From assembly GCA_040387375.1 (NCBI GenBank), contig JAZKDW010000041.1, positions 124,001 to 188,000 on the forward strand: a stretch of DNA of 64,000 nt, written 5' to 3'. Under the pieces are notes generated by a model, which ran no database searches, was not told the origin of the DNA, and saw only the letters and a list, made by a program, of their open reading frames with translations. The stretch's first letter is position 1; every line of letters starts with the position of its first letter. Origin of the DNA: JAZKDW01 sp040387375. GTDB taxonomy: Bacteria > Pseudomonadota > Gammaproteobacteria > Burkholderiales > Burkholderiaceae_D. The position numbers were made by a program, and so were the translations under genes. Below are positions 1 through 9,021 of the stretch, piece after piece.

Positions 1-1467
1 GCGACACCGGCCTTCCGGCCCTACGTCGTGCCCTTGACTGTCGTGATACTCGTGGCCTTGTACCTGTTGCAACAGAAAGGGACGGCGGGTATCGGACGCT
101 GGTTCGGGCCGATCATGCTGGTCTGGTTTCTGGCGCTTGGCACCATGGGAATTATTAACATCGTGGCCAATCCCGAGATCCTCGCAGCGCTCAATCCGAT
201 TCACGCGGCAAATTTTCTCATGCGTAACAAGTGGCTCGCTTTCGTCGCGCTCGGTGCCGTCGTGCTGGCGTTTACCGGGGCCGAAGCGCTGTACGCCGAC
301 ATGGGGCATTTTGGCAAGAGACCGATTCGGCTTGCATGGTCTGCCGTGGTCTTCCCCGCACTCACGCTTAATTATCTGGGACAGGGGGCGCTGTTGCTCG
401 CGAACCCGGCCGCCGTCGACAATCCTTTTTATCAGCAACTGGGACCCTGGAGCATTTATCCGCTGGTAATCCTGTCGACCGTGGCCACGGTGATCGCATC
501 CCAGGCAACCATCTCCGGGACTTTTTCGATGACCCAGCAAGCCATCTCACTCGGCTTCCTGCCTCGCATGCGAGTGGTTCATACATCGGAGAGCGAAATT
601 GGCCAGATTTATATTCCATTGGTCAATTGGATGCAATGCATAGTCGTGATCATGGCCGTCATCGGGTTTGGATCATCTTCCAATCTGGCTGCCGCCTATG
701 GCATCGCGGTCAGCGTCACCATGCTGATGACGACCATCCTGACATTCTTCGTACTCCGCTATAAATGGCGGTACAACCTGCTGCTTTGCTGGGCTGCCAC
801 CGGATTCTTTTTCGTGATCGATATCACGCTCTTTTCTGCGACGACACTGAAAATTCTGCACGGCGGCTGGTTTCCGCTGGTGCTGGGTGCGGTCATGGTG
901 ATGCTCATGCTGACCTGGAAGAGGGGGCGCGAACTGGTATTCGACAATTTGAAAAAACATTCGATTCCAATCAATGATTTCCTGCAGTCGCTTTTCATCG
1001 CGCCGCCACACCGGGTAGAAGGCACCGGCGTGTTCTTTCGTGCGGAAGGTGATGGCGTGCCGCATGCAATGTTGCATAACTTATTGCATAACAAGGTCTT
1101 GCATGAACGTACCCTATTCCTGACTGTCTACAATGCCTCCATCCCCTCGATTCCTGAAGCCGAACGCATCAAGGTGCAGGCGCTGGGTCATCAGTGTTTC
1201 CAGATCGATGTGCATTACGGCTTCAAGGATGAGCGGGATATCCCCGCTGCGCTCGAATTGTGCAAAAGCGCGGGGTTGGAGTTCGAAATGATGTCGACTT
1301 CATTTTTCATCGCACGTCAGACCGTGATTTCCACGGTTGGCGGCGGCATGGCGATGTGGCGCGAATCGGTTTTTGCGGCCTTGTCGCGCAACGCCCGGGA
1401 TGCTGCCGATTATTTCAGGATACCTACCAACCGGGTCATTGAGTTAGGAGCGCAGGTCGAAATATGA
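1..1467 (+). CDS. kup: Kup potassium uptake transporter, 5'-truncated by window edge
   Basis: Kup is an inner-membrane, proton-coupled low-affinity K+ importer. The reading frame is open from base 1, so the true start lies outside the window; about 488 residues remain of a family usually near 620. The visible part has several long hydrophobic segments, the family-typical stretch FTGAEALYADMGHFG (about residues 90-105), and then a C-terminal cytoplasmic domain rich in charged residues, the usual Kup layout. The stop codon overlaps the start of corA by 4 bases (ATGA), so the two ion transporters are probably co-transcribed and translationally coupled. Family assignment is from sequence; that potassium is the substrate is family knowledge. 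Confidence 0.93.
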   Translation, partial: ATPAFRPYVVPLTVVILVALYLLQQKGTAGIGRWFGPIMLVWFLALGTMGIINIVANPEILAALNPIHAANFLMRNKWLAFVALGAVVLAFTGAEALYADMGHFGKRPIRLAWSAVVFPALTLNYLGQGALLLANPAAVDNPFYQQLGPWSIYPLVILSTVATVIASQATISGTFSMTQQAISLGFLPRMRVVHTSESEIGQIYIPLVNWMQCIVVIMAVIGFGSSSNLAAAYGIAVSVTMLMTTILTFFVLRYKWRYNLLLCWAATGFFFVIDITLFSATTLKILHGGWFPLVLGAVMVMLMLTWKRGRELVFDNLKKHSIPINDFLQSLFIAPPHRVEGTGVFFRAEGDGVPHAMLHNLLHNKVLHERTLFLTVYNASIPSIPEAERIKVQALGHQCFQIDVHYGFKDERDIPAALELCKSAGLEFEMMSTSFFIARQTVISTVGGGMAMWRESVFAALSRNARDAADYFRIPTNRVIELGAQVEI

Positions 1468-2471
1468 CGGTCATTTCACCGGGTGTAGTCGAGTCGCCCG
1501 CAAGCGGGGTCATTAACTGCGCGGTGTACCGGCAGGGCAGCAAGCTGCGTGATATCGGCGTCTCTGAAATCAGCGAAGTGCTGCAACAGCCCGATACCTT
1601 CGTATGGGTCGGGCTGCTCGAGCCGAGCGTGGAGCTGATGCGGCAGATGCAACAGGAGTTCGGCCTGCATGAACTTGCCGTCGAAGATGCCCAGATTGCC
1701 CATCAGCGGCCCAAGCTGGAAGAATACGGTGACACGCTATTCCTGGTGCTGCAAACAGCCGAGATGCACAGGACTAAAATCCATTTGGGAGAAACGCATA
1801 TCTTCCTCGGACCCCGATTTGTGGTCACGGTGCGGCATGGTTCATCAAGCGGATACATGAAAGTCAGGGAACGATGTGAACACATGCCTGAGCGGCTAAG
1901 CTATGGACCCGGTTACGTCCTGTATTCCATCATGGATTTTGTGGTCGATCACTACCAGCCCATCATGGATGTGATGGAATTGCGCTTCGATGAACTGGAG
2001 CAGGAACTATTCAAGCCGGAAATCGACAAGGACAATCTGCGCAGCTTCTACAAGCTCAAGCATGAATTGCTGAAGCTGCAGGGGGCGGCATTGCCGCTGC
2101 TCGAAATCTGTAACCAGCTCCTGCGCTTTCACAGTGAGATCATCCCCAGGGAAACCCGGATCTATTATCGGGACATTCTCGATCATGTTACCAGGGTGAC
2201 CTCGACCATAGACCGCTTGCGCGAGATGATCAACGCCGCAATGCAAGTCGATCTGGCGCAAATCACGATACGGCAAAATGAGGTGGTGAAACGACTTGCC
2301 GGATGGGGGGCGATCCTGGCGATACCGACCATGGTGTTCAGCCTGTACGGCATGAATTTCAAGAACATGCCGGAGCTCGACTGGAAGTGGGGTTATCCCC
2401 TGGTCCTGGGCGGGATCGGCATCGGATGTGTGCTGCTGTTTCGGCGCCTGAAGCGGGCCGGCTGGCTTTAA
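1464..2471 (+). CDS. corA: CorA-family magnesium/cobalt transporter
   Basis: A 335-residue protein of the CorA family, which forms pentameric inner-membrane Mg2+/Co2+ channels. The long N-terminal cytoplasmic domain has the charged helices typical of CorA, followed by two C-terminal membrane segments. The signature GMN is present as YGMNF just after the first one (about residue 295), and the positively charged C-terminus ends RRLKRAGWL. The ATG overlaps the kup stop, which suggests an operon of two cation transporters. Its stop overlaps the converging LysR gene by 4 bases, leaving no room for an intergenic terminator. Length is typical. Close relatives can move Zn2+ instead, so the exact metal is inferred. 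Confidence 0.93.
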   Translation: MTVISPGVVESPASGVINCAVYRQGSKLRDIGVSEISEVLQQPDTFVWVGLLEPSVELMRQMQQEFGLHELAVEDAQIAHQRPKLEEYGDTLFLVLQTAEMHRTKIHLGETHIFLGPRFVVTVRHGSSSGYMKVRERCEHMPERLSYGPGYVLYSIMDFVVDHYQPIMDVMELRFDELEQELFKPEIDKDNLRSFYKLKHELLKLQGAALPLLEICNQLLRFHSEIIPRETRIYYRDILDHVTRVTSTIDRLREMINAAMQVDLAQITIRQNEVVKRLAGWGAILAIPTMVFSLYGMNFKNMPELDWKWGYPLVLGGIGIGCVLLFRRLKRAGWL

Positions 2472-3376
2472 CCGCGATCCGCAGCGCTGTCGGCAATCAG
2501 CAAATCGATCAGGTCCTTCGCAAATGCAGGCAGGAGCCGCAGGCTGCGCACGCAGATCTGCAGATCGCGTACCGCCCAGTCGTCCGCGAGGGGAATGATC
2601 CGGATTGCCATCGATTGCGAATGTTGCCGTGCCGCTGATTCCGGCAATACGCCAATGCCGATGCCGGCTTCGATCATGCGGCAGAGCGCCTCGAAATTGC
2701 CGACCTGGATCCGCAGTTTCAGCGTCTTTTTCCGCTCGTTGGCAAAACGTGTCAGAAAGGCATGGATGGCACTGGCTTCAATCAGGCCGATGTAGTCCGA
2801 GTCCAGGGTTTCTTCGAAGCGCACCGATTTTTTTTGCGCCAGAGGATGGGTCAGCCCAGTGGCGAGCATCAGCCGGTCTTTGCGATAAGGCAAAACTTCC
2901 AGGCCTTCGGTGCGGACCTCGCCGGCGACAATGCCGATGTCGGTGGTGCCTTCACTCACTGCGCGCACGATATCGTGGCTCAGGCGCTCGCGCAGGTCGA
3001 CATTGACATCGGGATGTGTTGCCAGATAGGTCTGCAGCACGGAAGGCAGGAACACACTGATGGCGGAAGTATTGGCAGCGATGCGCAGGTGGCCCTTGAC
3101 GCCCTGCGCATATTCCTGCAGGTCGCCGTGCAGATGCTCCAGCTGCTGCAGCACCACGCGTGCATGATGCAGGAAAGCCTGGCCCGGCGGCGTAAGCGTA
3201 ACGCCCTGGCTGGTCCGATACAGGAGCTTGATGCCGATGCTGTCTTCGAAATTCTTGATCCTCAGGCTGGCAGCCGGTAACGACAGGTGGGCGCGCTCGG
3301 CGCCGCGGGTCAGGCTGTTCGCCTCGGCGATATGCACGAACAGTCTCATGTCAATCAGATCGAAATGCATGGTCAT
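2468..3376 (-). CDS. LysR-family regulator, probable activator of the itaconate operon
   Basis: A 302-residue LysR-type regulator: an N-terminal winged helix-turn-helix (about residues 5-65, with LFVHIAEANSLTRGAERAHLSLPAASLRIKNFED in two halves) and a C-terminal periplasmic-binding-like effector domain. It is transcribed divergently from the hydratase-led operon starting at 3525, the usual arrangement for a LysR activator and its target. In Pseudomonas aeruginosa a LysR gene (PA0877) likewise flanks the itaconate genes, so it probably senses itaconate or a CoA intermediate; that ligand is inference. The start used is the ATG at 3376; an ATG two codons later is equally possible. Confidence 0.85.
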   Translation of the reverse strand: MTMHFDLIDMRLFVHIAEANSLTRGAERAHLSLPAASLRIKNFEDSIGIKLLYRTSQGVTLTPPGQAFLHHARVVLQQLEHLHGDLQEYAQGVKGHLRIAANTSAISVFLPSVLQTYLATHPDVNVDLRERLSHDIVRAVSEGTTDIGIVAGEVRTEGLEVLPYRKDRLMLATGLTHPLAQKKSVRFEETLDSDYIGLIEASAIHAFLTRFANERKKTLKLRIQVGNFEALCRMIEAGIGIGVLPESAARQHSQSMAIRIIPLADDWAVRDLQICVRSLRLLPAFAKDLIDLLIADSAADRG

Positions 3377-3524
3377 TTGTCAATACTGCTTTGCGTATCC
3401 GCGGCAGTGGCGGCCGAGGTTAACGAAAGGCTAAGCCCGTGTTTTCAAGATACGAATTGTAGCAAACCGGCATATCGGGCAAGCTGTCGTTCACTTACCT
3501 GCGTTAACCTCAAAAGGCATCAGC
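3377..3524. promoter_or_regulatory. Divergent promoter region between LysR gene and catabolic operon
   Basis: This 148-bp region must hold both divergent promoters. It carries a perfect 9-bp inverted repeat, AGGTTAACG at 3417-3425 and CGTTAACCT at 3502-3510, with a GTTAAC core in each arm. The wide spacing would suit DNA looping by a LysR tetramer. ATACGAATTGTAG near 3449 resembles a T-N11-A LysR box. The Shine-Dalgarno of the downstream gene is AAAGG just before 3525. Operator function is inferred. Confidence 0.45.
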
Positions 3525-4373
3525 ATGAAAATCGATTACCTGCAGACCTGGATCGGGAAAATCGAGTCGGCCGCCGATCAAATCGCGGCCACGCCGGTTG
3601 CGGCGATGTCGGGATTGCTGGATCGGGATGATCCGTCCCCGCAGTCCGGCGACCCGCTGCCGCCGCTGTGGCACTGGATGAATTTCCTGCCGGTCCACCG
3701 GCAGTCGGCAATTGGTCCCGACGGCCACCCGCTGCGCGGCCATTTTCTGCCGCCTGTGCCGCTGCCGCGCCGCATGTATGCCGGCGGCCGTCTCCAGTTC
3801 CACCATCCTTTACGTGTCGGTGACGCCATCACGCGGGTGTCGCGGATCGTTGATGTCAGCATGAAAGAGGGGCGCACCGGCCCGCTGGTGTTTGTGCTGG
3901 TGCGGCATGAAATCAGCAATGCCGAAGGTGTGGCGCTCACGGAAGAGCACGATATTGTTTATCGCGACAATCCGAATCCGGATGATGCGCCGCCAAAACC
4001 GCAGGCGGCGCCGCTCGGTCATCAGTGGGTCCGCGAGATCCACCCGGACGAGGTGCTGCTGTTCCGGTATTCGGCGCTGACACTCAATGGCCACCGCATT
4101 CATTATGACCGCCGCTATGTTACCGAGGTCGAAGGCTACCCGGGCCTCATCGTCCACGGGCCCCTGATCGCCACGCTGCTGTTCGACCTGCTGCGGCGCA
4201 ATCTGCCGGATGCGACGGTCACCAATTTCAGCTTCCGCGCGGTGAAGCCGCTGTTCGACATCACTTCCTTCTCGGTCTGCGGCCGCCTGGAAGACGATGG
4301 CAAGACCGTCAGGCTGTGGGCGAAAGATGCAGACGGCTGGCTGAACATGGAAGCAAGCGCGATTTTGGCTTGA
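3525..4373 (+). CDS. MaoC/FAS1-like acyl-CoA hydratase, probable itaconyl-CoA hydratase
   Basis: A 282-residue double-hotdog protein of the FAS1-like dehydratase / mesaconyl-C4-CoA hydratase type. The N-terminal half is a FAS1-like hotdog (PVPLPRRMYAGGRLQF), and the C-terminal half has the hydratase region LNGHRIHYDRRYVTEVEGY, then GLIVHGPL, supplying the catalytic Asp/His pair. In itaconate degradation, Ich converts itaconyl-CoA to citramalyl-CoA. The neighbouring CoA-transferase and HpcH/HpaI lyase complete exactly that three-step route. It is first in the operon, divergent from the LysR gene. The alternative is a mesaconyl-C4-CoA hydratase; the two reactions are close and the sequence alone does not separate them. 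Confidence 0.75.
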   Translation: MKIDYLQTWIGKIESAADQIAATPVAAMSGLLDRDDPSPQSGDPLPPLWHWMNFLPVHRQSAIGPDGHPLRGHFLPPVPLPRRMYAGGRLQFHHPLRVGDAITRVSRIVDVSMKEGRTGPLVFVLVRHEISNAEGVALTEEHDIVYRDNPNPDDAPPKPQAAPLGHQWVREIHPDEVLLFRYSALTLNGHRIHYDRRYVTEVEGYPGLIVHGPLIATLLFDLLRRNLPDATVTNFSFRAVKPLFDITSFSVCGRLEDDGKTVRLWAKDADGWLNMEASAILA

Positions 4374-4411
4374 ACAATTTCGATTCATTGAATACCAGAG
4401 GAGCAAGCCCC

Positions 4412-5572
4412 ATGTTGCAGACAACCGATCAATATCAGGATATCCGGGACGCAGTACGTGCGTTGTGCGCCGAATTTCCAGCCGATTATTTTCGCCGCGT
4501 CGACGAGCAGCGCGGTTATCCGGAAGAATTCGTCAATGCGCTGACCAAGGCTGGCTGGCTGGCCGCGCTGATCCCGCAGGAATACGGCGGCTCCGGCCTG
4601 GGGCTGACTGAAGCGTCGGTTATCATGGAAGAAATCAATCGTGCCGGCGGCAACTCCGGGGCTTGCCACGGCCAGATGTACAACATGGGCACGCTGCTGC
4701 GGCATGGCTCGGAAAAACAGAAAGCGCTGTACCTGCCACAGATCGCCAGCGGCGCATTGCGCCTGCAATCGATGGCGGTGACCGAGCCCTCCACCGGCAC
4801 CGATACCACCAAGATCAAGACCACCGCAGTGAAGAAAGGCGACCGCTACGTCGTCAATGGCCAGAAGGTCTGGATCTCGCGCGTGCAGCACTCCGACCTG
4901 ATGATCCTGCTGGCGCGCACCACGCCGCTGGCCGAGGTGAAGAAGAAATCCGAAGGCATGTCGATTTTTGTCGTCGACCTGCGCGACGCCATCGGCAATG
5001 GCCTGACCGTGCGGCCGATCCTCAACATGGTCAACCACGAAACCAATGAGCTGTTTTTCGAGAACCTGGAAATCCCGGCGGAAAACCTGATCGGCGAAGA
5101 AGGGAAGGGATTCAAGTACATCCTCGACGGCCTCAATGCAGAGCGCACGCTGATCGCCGCCGAGTGCATCGGCGACGGTTACTGGTTCATCGACAAGGTC
5201 ACCAAATACGTCAATGAGCGCGTGGTGTTCGGCCGCCCGATCGGCCAGAACCAGGGTGTGCAGTTCCCGATCGCCCGCGCTTTTGTCAATCTGGAAGCGG
5301 CGAACCTGATGCGTTACAAGGCTTGCGAACTGTTCGATGCGCATCAGCCTTGCGGCACGCAAGCCAACATGGCCAAGATGCTGTCGGCCGAGGCGTCGTG
5401 GGAAGCGGCCAACGCCTGCCTGCAGTTCCACGGCGGTTTCGGTTTTGCCTGCGAATACGATGTCGAGCGCAAGTTCCGCGAAACCCGGCTCTATCAGGTT
5501 GCGCCGATCTCGACCAACCTGATCCTGTCGTATGTGGGTGAGCACGTGCTCGGCATGCCGCGTTCGTTCTGA
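4412..5572 (+). CDS. Acyl-CoA dehydrogenase
   Basis: A 386-residue flavoprotein of the acyl-CoA dehydrogenase family, starting at an ATG preceded by GAGGAG. The N-terminal helical domain is followed by the FAD-contacting MAVTEPSTGTDTTKIKTTA region (about residues 120-140) and the C-terminal QFHGGFGFACEYDVER segment, with RLYQVAPISTN near the end. An acyl-CoA dehydrogenase also sits beside the itaconate genes in Pseudomonas (PA0879), where its role is not settled; it may feed a side substrate such as methylsuccinyl-CoA into the pathway. It follows the hydratase gene by 38 bases and precedes the CoA-transferase by 12, so it is one operon. Substrate unknown. Confidence 0.88.
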   Translation: MLQTTDQYQDIRDAVRALCAEFPADYFRRVDEQRGYPEEFVNALTKAGWLAALIPQEYGGSGLGLTEASVIMEEINRAGGNSGACHGQMYNMGTLLRHGSEKQKALYLPQIASGALRLQSMAVTEPSTGTDTTKIKTTAVKKGDRYVVNGQKVWISRVQHSDLMILLARTTPLAEVKKKSEGMSIFVVDLRDAIGNGLTVRPILNMVNHETNELFFENLEIPAENLIGEEGKGFKYILDGLNAERTLIAAECIGDGYWFIDKVTKYVNERVVFGRPIGQNQGVQFPIARAFVNLEAANLMRYKACELFDAHQPCGTQANMAKMLSAEASWEAANACLQFHGGFGFACEYDVERKFRETRLYQVAPISTNLILSYVGEHVLGMPRSF

Positions 5573-5584
5573 CCGGGGAACCTC

Positions 5585-6763
5585 ATGCGCCCACTCGACG
5601 GCATCACCGTTATTACGCTCGAACATGCGATCGCCGCGCCGTTCTGCACACGCCAGCTGGCCGATCTCGGCGCACGTGTGATCAAGATCGAGCGGCCCGG
5701 CGGGGGCGACTTCGCGCGTGCCTACGACGATCGGGTGCACGGTCTGGCGTCCCACTTTGTATGGACCAACCGCTCCAAGGAAAGCCTGACGCTCGATGTC
5801 AAGCATGCGGCCGCCGATGCGATCCTGATGAAGCTGCTGGAGACCGCCGACGTGCTGGTGCAAAACCTGGCGCCGGGCGCGGCGGCGCGCCTGGGACTGT
5901 CGCATGAGGCCCTGCGCGAACGATTTCCGCGCCTGATCGTGTGCGACATATCCGGCTATGGCGAGGATGGTCCCTATCGCGACAAGAAGGCCTACGATCT
6001 GCTGATCCAGAGCGAAGCCGGCTTCCTGTCCATCACCGGTTCACCCGACGAGCCGGCCAAGGCCGGCTGTTCGATTGCCGATATTTCCGCCGGCATGTAT
6101 GCCTACACCAATATCCTTGCGGCGCTGATTCAGCGCGGCAAGACCGGGCATGGTTCACGCATCGAGGTATCGATGCTCGAGTCGATGGTCGAGTGGATGA
6201 GTTATCCGCTTTATTATGCGATCGACGGCGCGTCACCGCCGCCGCGTGCCGGCGCCGCGCACGCGACGATTTATCCGTATGGTCCGTTTCGCGCCGGCGA
6301 CGGCAAGACGATCATGCTGGGATTGCAGAACCAGCGGGAGTGGGAAGTTTTCTGTCTTCAGGTGCTGCAGCAGCCGGCGCTGCTGGCCGATGTGCGTTTT
6401 GCCTCCAATGCGGCGCGTGCCGCGGCGCGGGAGGAATTGCGGACCATCATTCTCGGCGTCTTTGCGCAGTTGACGGCAGAGCAGGTGATCGAGCGGCTTG
6501 ATGGCGCCAACATCGCGAATGCGCGCATGAACGACATGCACGATCTGTGGGCACATCCGCAATTGGCCGCGCGCGGCCGCTGGGTGGAAGTGGAGACATC
6601 GGCCGGCACGGTGCCTGCCTTGCTGCCGCCGGGCATGCCGGGTGCTTATGCGCCGCGCATGGATGCGGTGCCGGCGCTGGGCGAACATGCCGAGGCGATC
6701 CTGGCCGAACTCGGCTACGACCGCGACGCGATTGCCAGCCTGCGCGCGCAGCACGTTATTTAG
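5585..6763 (+). CDS. CaiB/BaiF class III CoA-transferase, probable itaconate CoA-transferase
   Basis: A 392-residue family III CoA-transferase. The Rossmann-like start MRPLDGITVITLEHAIAAPF, the DLGARVIKIERPGGGD segment and the catalytic aspartate in KAYDLLIQSEAG (about residue 138) are all present. Family III enzymes shuttle CoA between dicarboxylates through an aspartyl-CoA anhydride. In itaconate catabolism Ict makes itaconyl-CoA from succinyl-CoA and itaconate, and the neighbouring hydratase and lyase genes support that assignment. Length and active site look intact. Mesaconate or another C5 dicarboxylate as substrate cannot be excluded. Confidence 0.82.
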   Translation: MRPLDGITVITLEHAIAAPFCTRQLADLGARVIKIERPGGGDFARAYDDRVHGLASHFVWTNRSKESLTLDVKHAAADAILMKLLETADVLVQNLAPGAAARLGLSHEALRERFPRLIVCDISGYGEDGPYRDKKAYDLLIQSEAGFLSITGSPDEPAKAGCSIADISAGMYAYTNILAALIQRGKTGHGSRIEVSMLESMVEWMSYPLYYAIDGASPPPRAGAAHATIYPYGPFRAGDGKTIMLGLQNQREWEVFCLQVLQQPALLADVRFASNAARAAAREELRTIILGVFAQLTAEQVIERLDGANIANARMNDMHDLWAHPQLAARGRWVEVETSAGTVPALLPPGMPGAYAPRMDAVPALGEHAEAILAELGYDRDAIASLRAQHVI

Positions 6764-6788
6764 TGATCAATCAAAAAAGGAACTTACC

Positions 6789-8144
6789 ATGAGTACTCAG
6801 CCTAGCCGGGACCTGGCGGCCTTCGCCGCAAATTTGCGTTTCGAGGATATACCGGAGCCGGTCGTACGGCGCACCGAAGATTTGTTCCTCGACTGGTTCG
6901 CCTCCGCCCTGGCGGGCAAAGGCGCGCGGCCGGTTGAAATGACTGACTGGTTTGCAAAACAAATGGGACCGGCTTCCGGCCCGTCCGAAATTCTGATTTC
7001 GCGTCGCTGCACGACACCGCTGTTTGCCGCCATGGTCAATGCCGCATCCTCGCATTTTGCCGAGCAGGATGACGTGCATAACGGCTCGGTATTCCATCCC
7101 GCCGCCGTGGTGTTTCCCGCAGTGCTTGCGGTCGCGCAATCACTGGGAAGCTCAGGCCGTGATTTGCTGACCGCGGCAGTTGCTGGATATGAGGTCGGAA
7201 TACGGATCGGCGAATTTCTCGGCCGCTCGCATTACAAGATTTTCCATACCACCGGCACGGCGGGCACGGTTGCCGCAGCGGCTGCGGTGGGCCACCTGCT
7301 CAAGCTGACGCCGGAGCAGATGCTGCATGCGTTCGGTTCGGCAGGCACGCAGGCGGCCGGCTTGTGGGAATTTTTGCGTGATGCCGCCGATTCGAAACAA
7401 CTGCATTGTGCCAATGCGGCCGGCAATGGCTTGACGGCAGCCTATCTCGCCAGCCAGGGTTTTACCGGCGCAAAACGCATACTTGAAGGTGCGCAGGGCA
7501 TGGCGGCGGGCATGTCGACGGATGCCGATCCGGCGCGGCTGACCGATCGCCTGGGCGAGCGCTGGGCCACGGCGGAGACCTCATTCAAATTTCATTCGTC
7601 GTGCCGCCACACACATCCGGCCGCCGATGCCTTGTTGCAGGTGGTAAGCGAGCATGGCATTCGTATCGATCAGATCGCGCTGGTTACCGCGCGCGTGCAC
7701 CAGGGTGCGATCGATGTGCTGGGTCCGGTGGTCAATCCGCAGACGGTGCATCAGGCAAAATTTTCAATGGGCACGGTACTGGGGCTGATCGCCCGCTTCC
7801 AGTGTGCCGGCCTGGCCGAGTTCGATACATACTATAACGATGCCGACATTGCCGGCTTCCGGGACAAGGTCGAAATGGTGCTGGACGACGAAGTCGATCA
7901 GGCTTATCCGGCGCGCTGGATCGGCAAGGTGACAGTAAAAACCACGGACGGCCGTGTGCTTGAGGGACGTGTGGATGAGCCAAAAGGCGATCCCGGCAAT
8001 ACCTTGACGCGCGACGAACTGGAGCAAAAGGCATTGCGGCTCGCAAAATTCGCCAGTGCGGCTTCGCCGGCAGAAATGCAGCAGCTGTTCACGCAGATTT
8101 GGGACATCACGGCGGCGGAAAAGATACCGCGCTTCATGGCTTGA
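6789..8144 (+). CDS. MmgE/PrpD family protein
   Basis: A 451-residue MmgE/PrpD protein, the fold that includes 2-methylcitrate dehydratase, cis-aconitate decarboxylase and iminodisuccinate epimerase. The recognisable core includes HFAEQDDVHNGSVFHPAAVVFPA (in two halves) around residues 90-110, where the family active-site Asp/His lie, and FKFHSSCRHTHPAADALL in the C-terminal lid. The start is the ATG after AAGGAAC; an earlier in-frame start would overlap the transferase. It sits between the CoA-transferase and the lyase. A role in processing a C5 or C6 acid isomer, for example a methylcitrate- or aconitate-like substrate, is inference; the family is too broad for a firm reaction. Confidence 0.82.
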   Translation: MSTQPSRDLAAFAANLRFEDIPEPVVRRTEDLFLDWFASALAGKGARPVEMTDWFAKQMGPASGPSEILISRRCTTPLFAAMVNAASSHFAEQDDVHNGSVFHPAAVVFPAVLAVAQSLGSSGRDLLTAAVAGYEVGIRIGEFLGRSHYKIFHTTGTAGTVAAAAAVGHLLKLTPEQMLHAFGSAGTQAAGLWEFLRDAADSKQLHCANAAGNGLTAAYLASQGFTGAKRILEGAQGMAAGMSTDADPARLTDRLGERWATAETSFKFHSSCRHTHPAADALLQVVSEHGIRIDQIALVTARVHQGAIDVLGPVVNPQTVHQAKFSMGTVLGLIARFQCAGLAEFDTYYNDADIAGFRDKVEMVLDDEVDQAYPARWIGKVTVKTTDGRVLEGRVDEPKGDPGNTLTRDELEQKALRLAKFASAASPAEMQQLFTQIWDITAAEKIPRFMA

Positions 8145-8172
8145 TCACTTGAACGATATGCAAGGACGCCTG

Positions 8173-9000
8173 ATGCAAAACCCGATGTCCCGTTCCTATC
8201 TGTTCGTTCCCGGCAATCGTCCGGAGCGTTTTGACAAGGCGTGTGCGGCCGGCGCCGATACTGTCATTGTCGACCTCGAAGACGCTGTTCCGCCCGACGA
8301 GAAAACCAGCGCGCGTGAAGCTGTCGCCAGGTGGCTGTCACCCGCGCGAGCTGTGTTAATCCGCATAAACAGCGCGGACAGCGAATGGTTTCGTGCCGAT
8401 GTGGAATTGTGCCGCATGCCGGGCGTGGCGGGCATCGTGCTGCCCAAGGCTGAACAGGTTGACGACCTTGGTTTCATCGCCGCCAGGACTGCCGCATCGA
8501 GCATGATTTTTCCGTTGATCGAAAGTGCGCAGGGTTTCTGGAACGCGCTAGCGCTGGCCAGGGCAGAACGGGTGCAGCGCTTGTTGTTCGGCTCTATCGA
8601 TTTTCAGGTTGATCTGGGCATCAATGGCGAGAACGACGAACTGCTGTATTTCCGTTCGCAGCTGGTGCTGGTATCCCGTCTTGCGGGTATCGGGGCGCCG
8701 GTGGATGGCGTCACCACCGCGATTGACGATGTGGCGCAACTGCGTGCGGACACCTTGCGCGGCAAGGACATCGGCTTTGGCGGCAAGCTGTGCATTCATC
8801 CGCGGCAGGTGGATCCGGTCAACCAATGTTTCAGTCCCAGCCCGGCGCAGATCGAGTGGGCGCAACGGATTCTGGCTGCGGCTGCACTGGCAAATGGCGC
8901 GGCGGTCGCGGTCGACGGCAAGATGGTTGACCGGCCGGTGATTCTCAAGGCAGAAACGATTATCGGAATGGCTGAACGTTTGAAAATAACAGCGGCATGA
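8173..9000 (+). CDS. HpcH/HpaI family lyase, probable citramalyl-CoA lyase
   Basis: A 275-residue CitE-like TIM-barrel lyase. Visible motifs are RSYLFVPGNRPERF, the metal-binding DTVIVDLEDAVPPDEK, RIN for substrate binding, and LLFGSIDFQVDLGI. In itaconate degradation Ccl splits citramalyl-CoA to acetyl-CoA and pyruvate, the final step expected after the upstream CoA-transferase and hydratase. The start at 8173 follows AAGGACG; ATGs at 8158 and 8185 are in frame and possible. It is the last gene of the operon; the next gene converges on it with only 21 bases between. A beta-methylmalyl-CoA lyase activity is an alternative. Confidence 0.8.
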   Translation: MQNPMSRSYLFVPGNRPERFDKACAAGADTVIVDLEDAVPPDEKTSAREAVARWLSPARAVLIRINSADSEWFRADVELCRMPGVAGIVLPKAEQVDDLGFIAARTAASSMIFPLIESAQGFWNALALARAERVQRLLFGSIDFQVDLGINGENDELLYFRSQLVLVSRLAGIGAPVDGVTTAIDDVAQLRADTLRGKDIGFGGKLCIHPRQVDPVNQCFSPSPAQIEWAQRILAAAALANGAAVAVDGKMVDRPVILKAETIIGMAERLKITAA

Positions 9001-9021
9001 AGACCGTGTACTCAGGCCGAA

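Noticed and set aside
4385..5905. A 506-codon open frame on the minus strand antisense to the acyl-CoA dehydrogenase and CoA-transferase genes
   Set aside because: Both plus-strand genes are full-length and well conserved; the antisense product is His/Gln/Arg-rich with no fold-like character, typical of shadow frames in GC-rich coding DNA.
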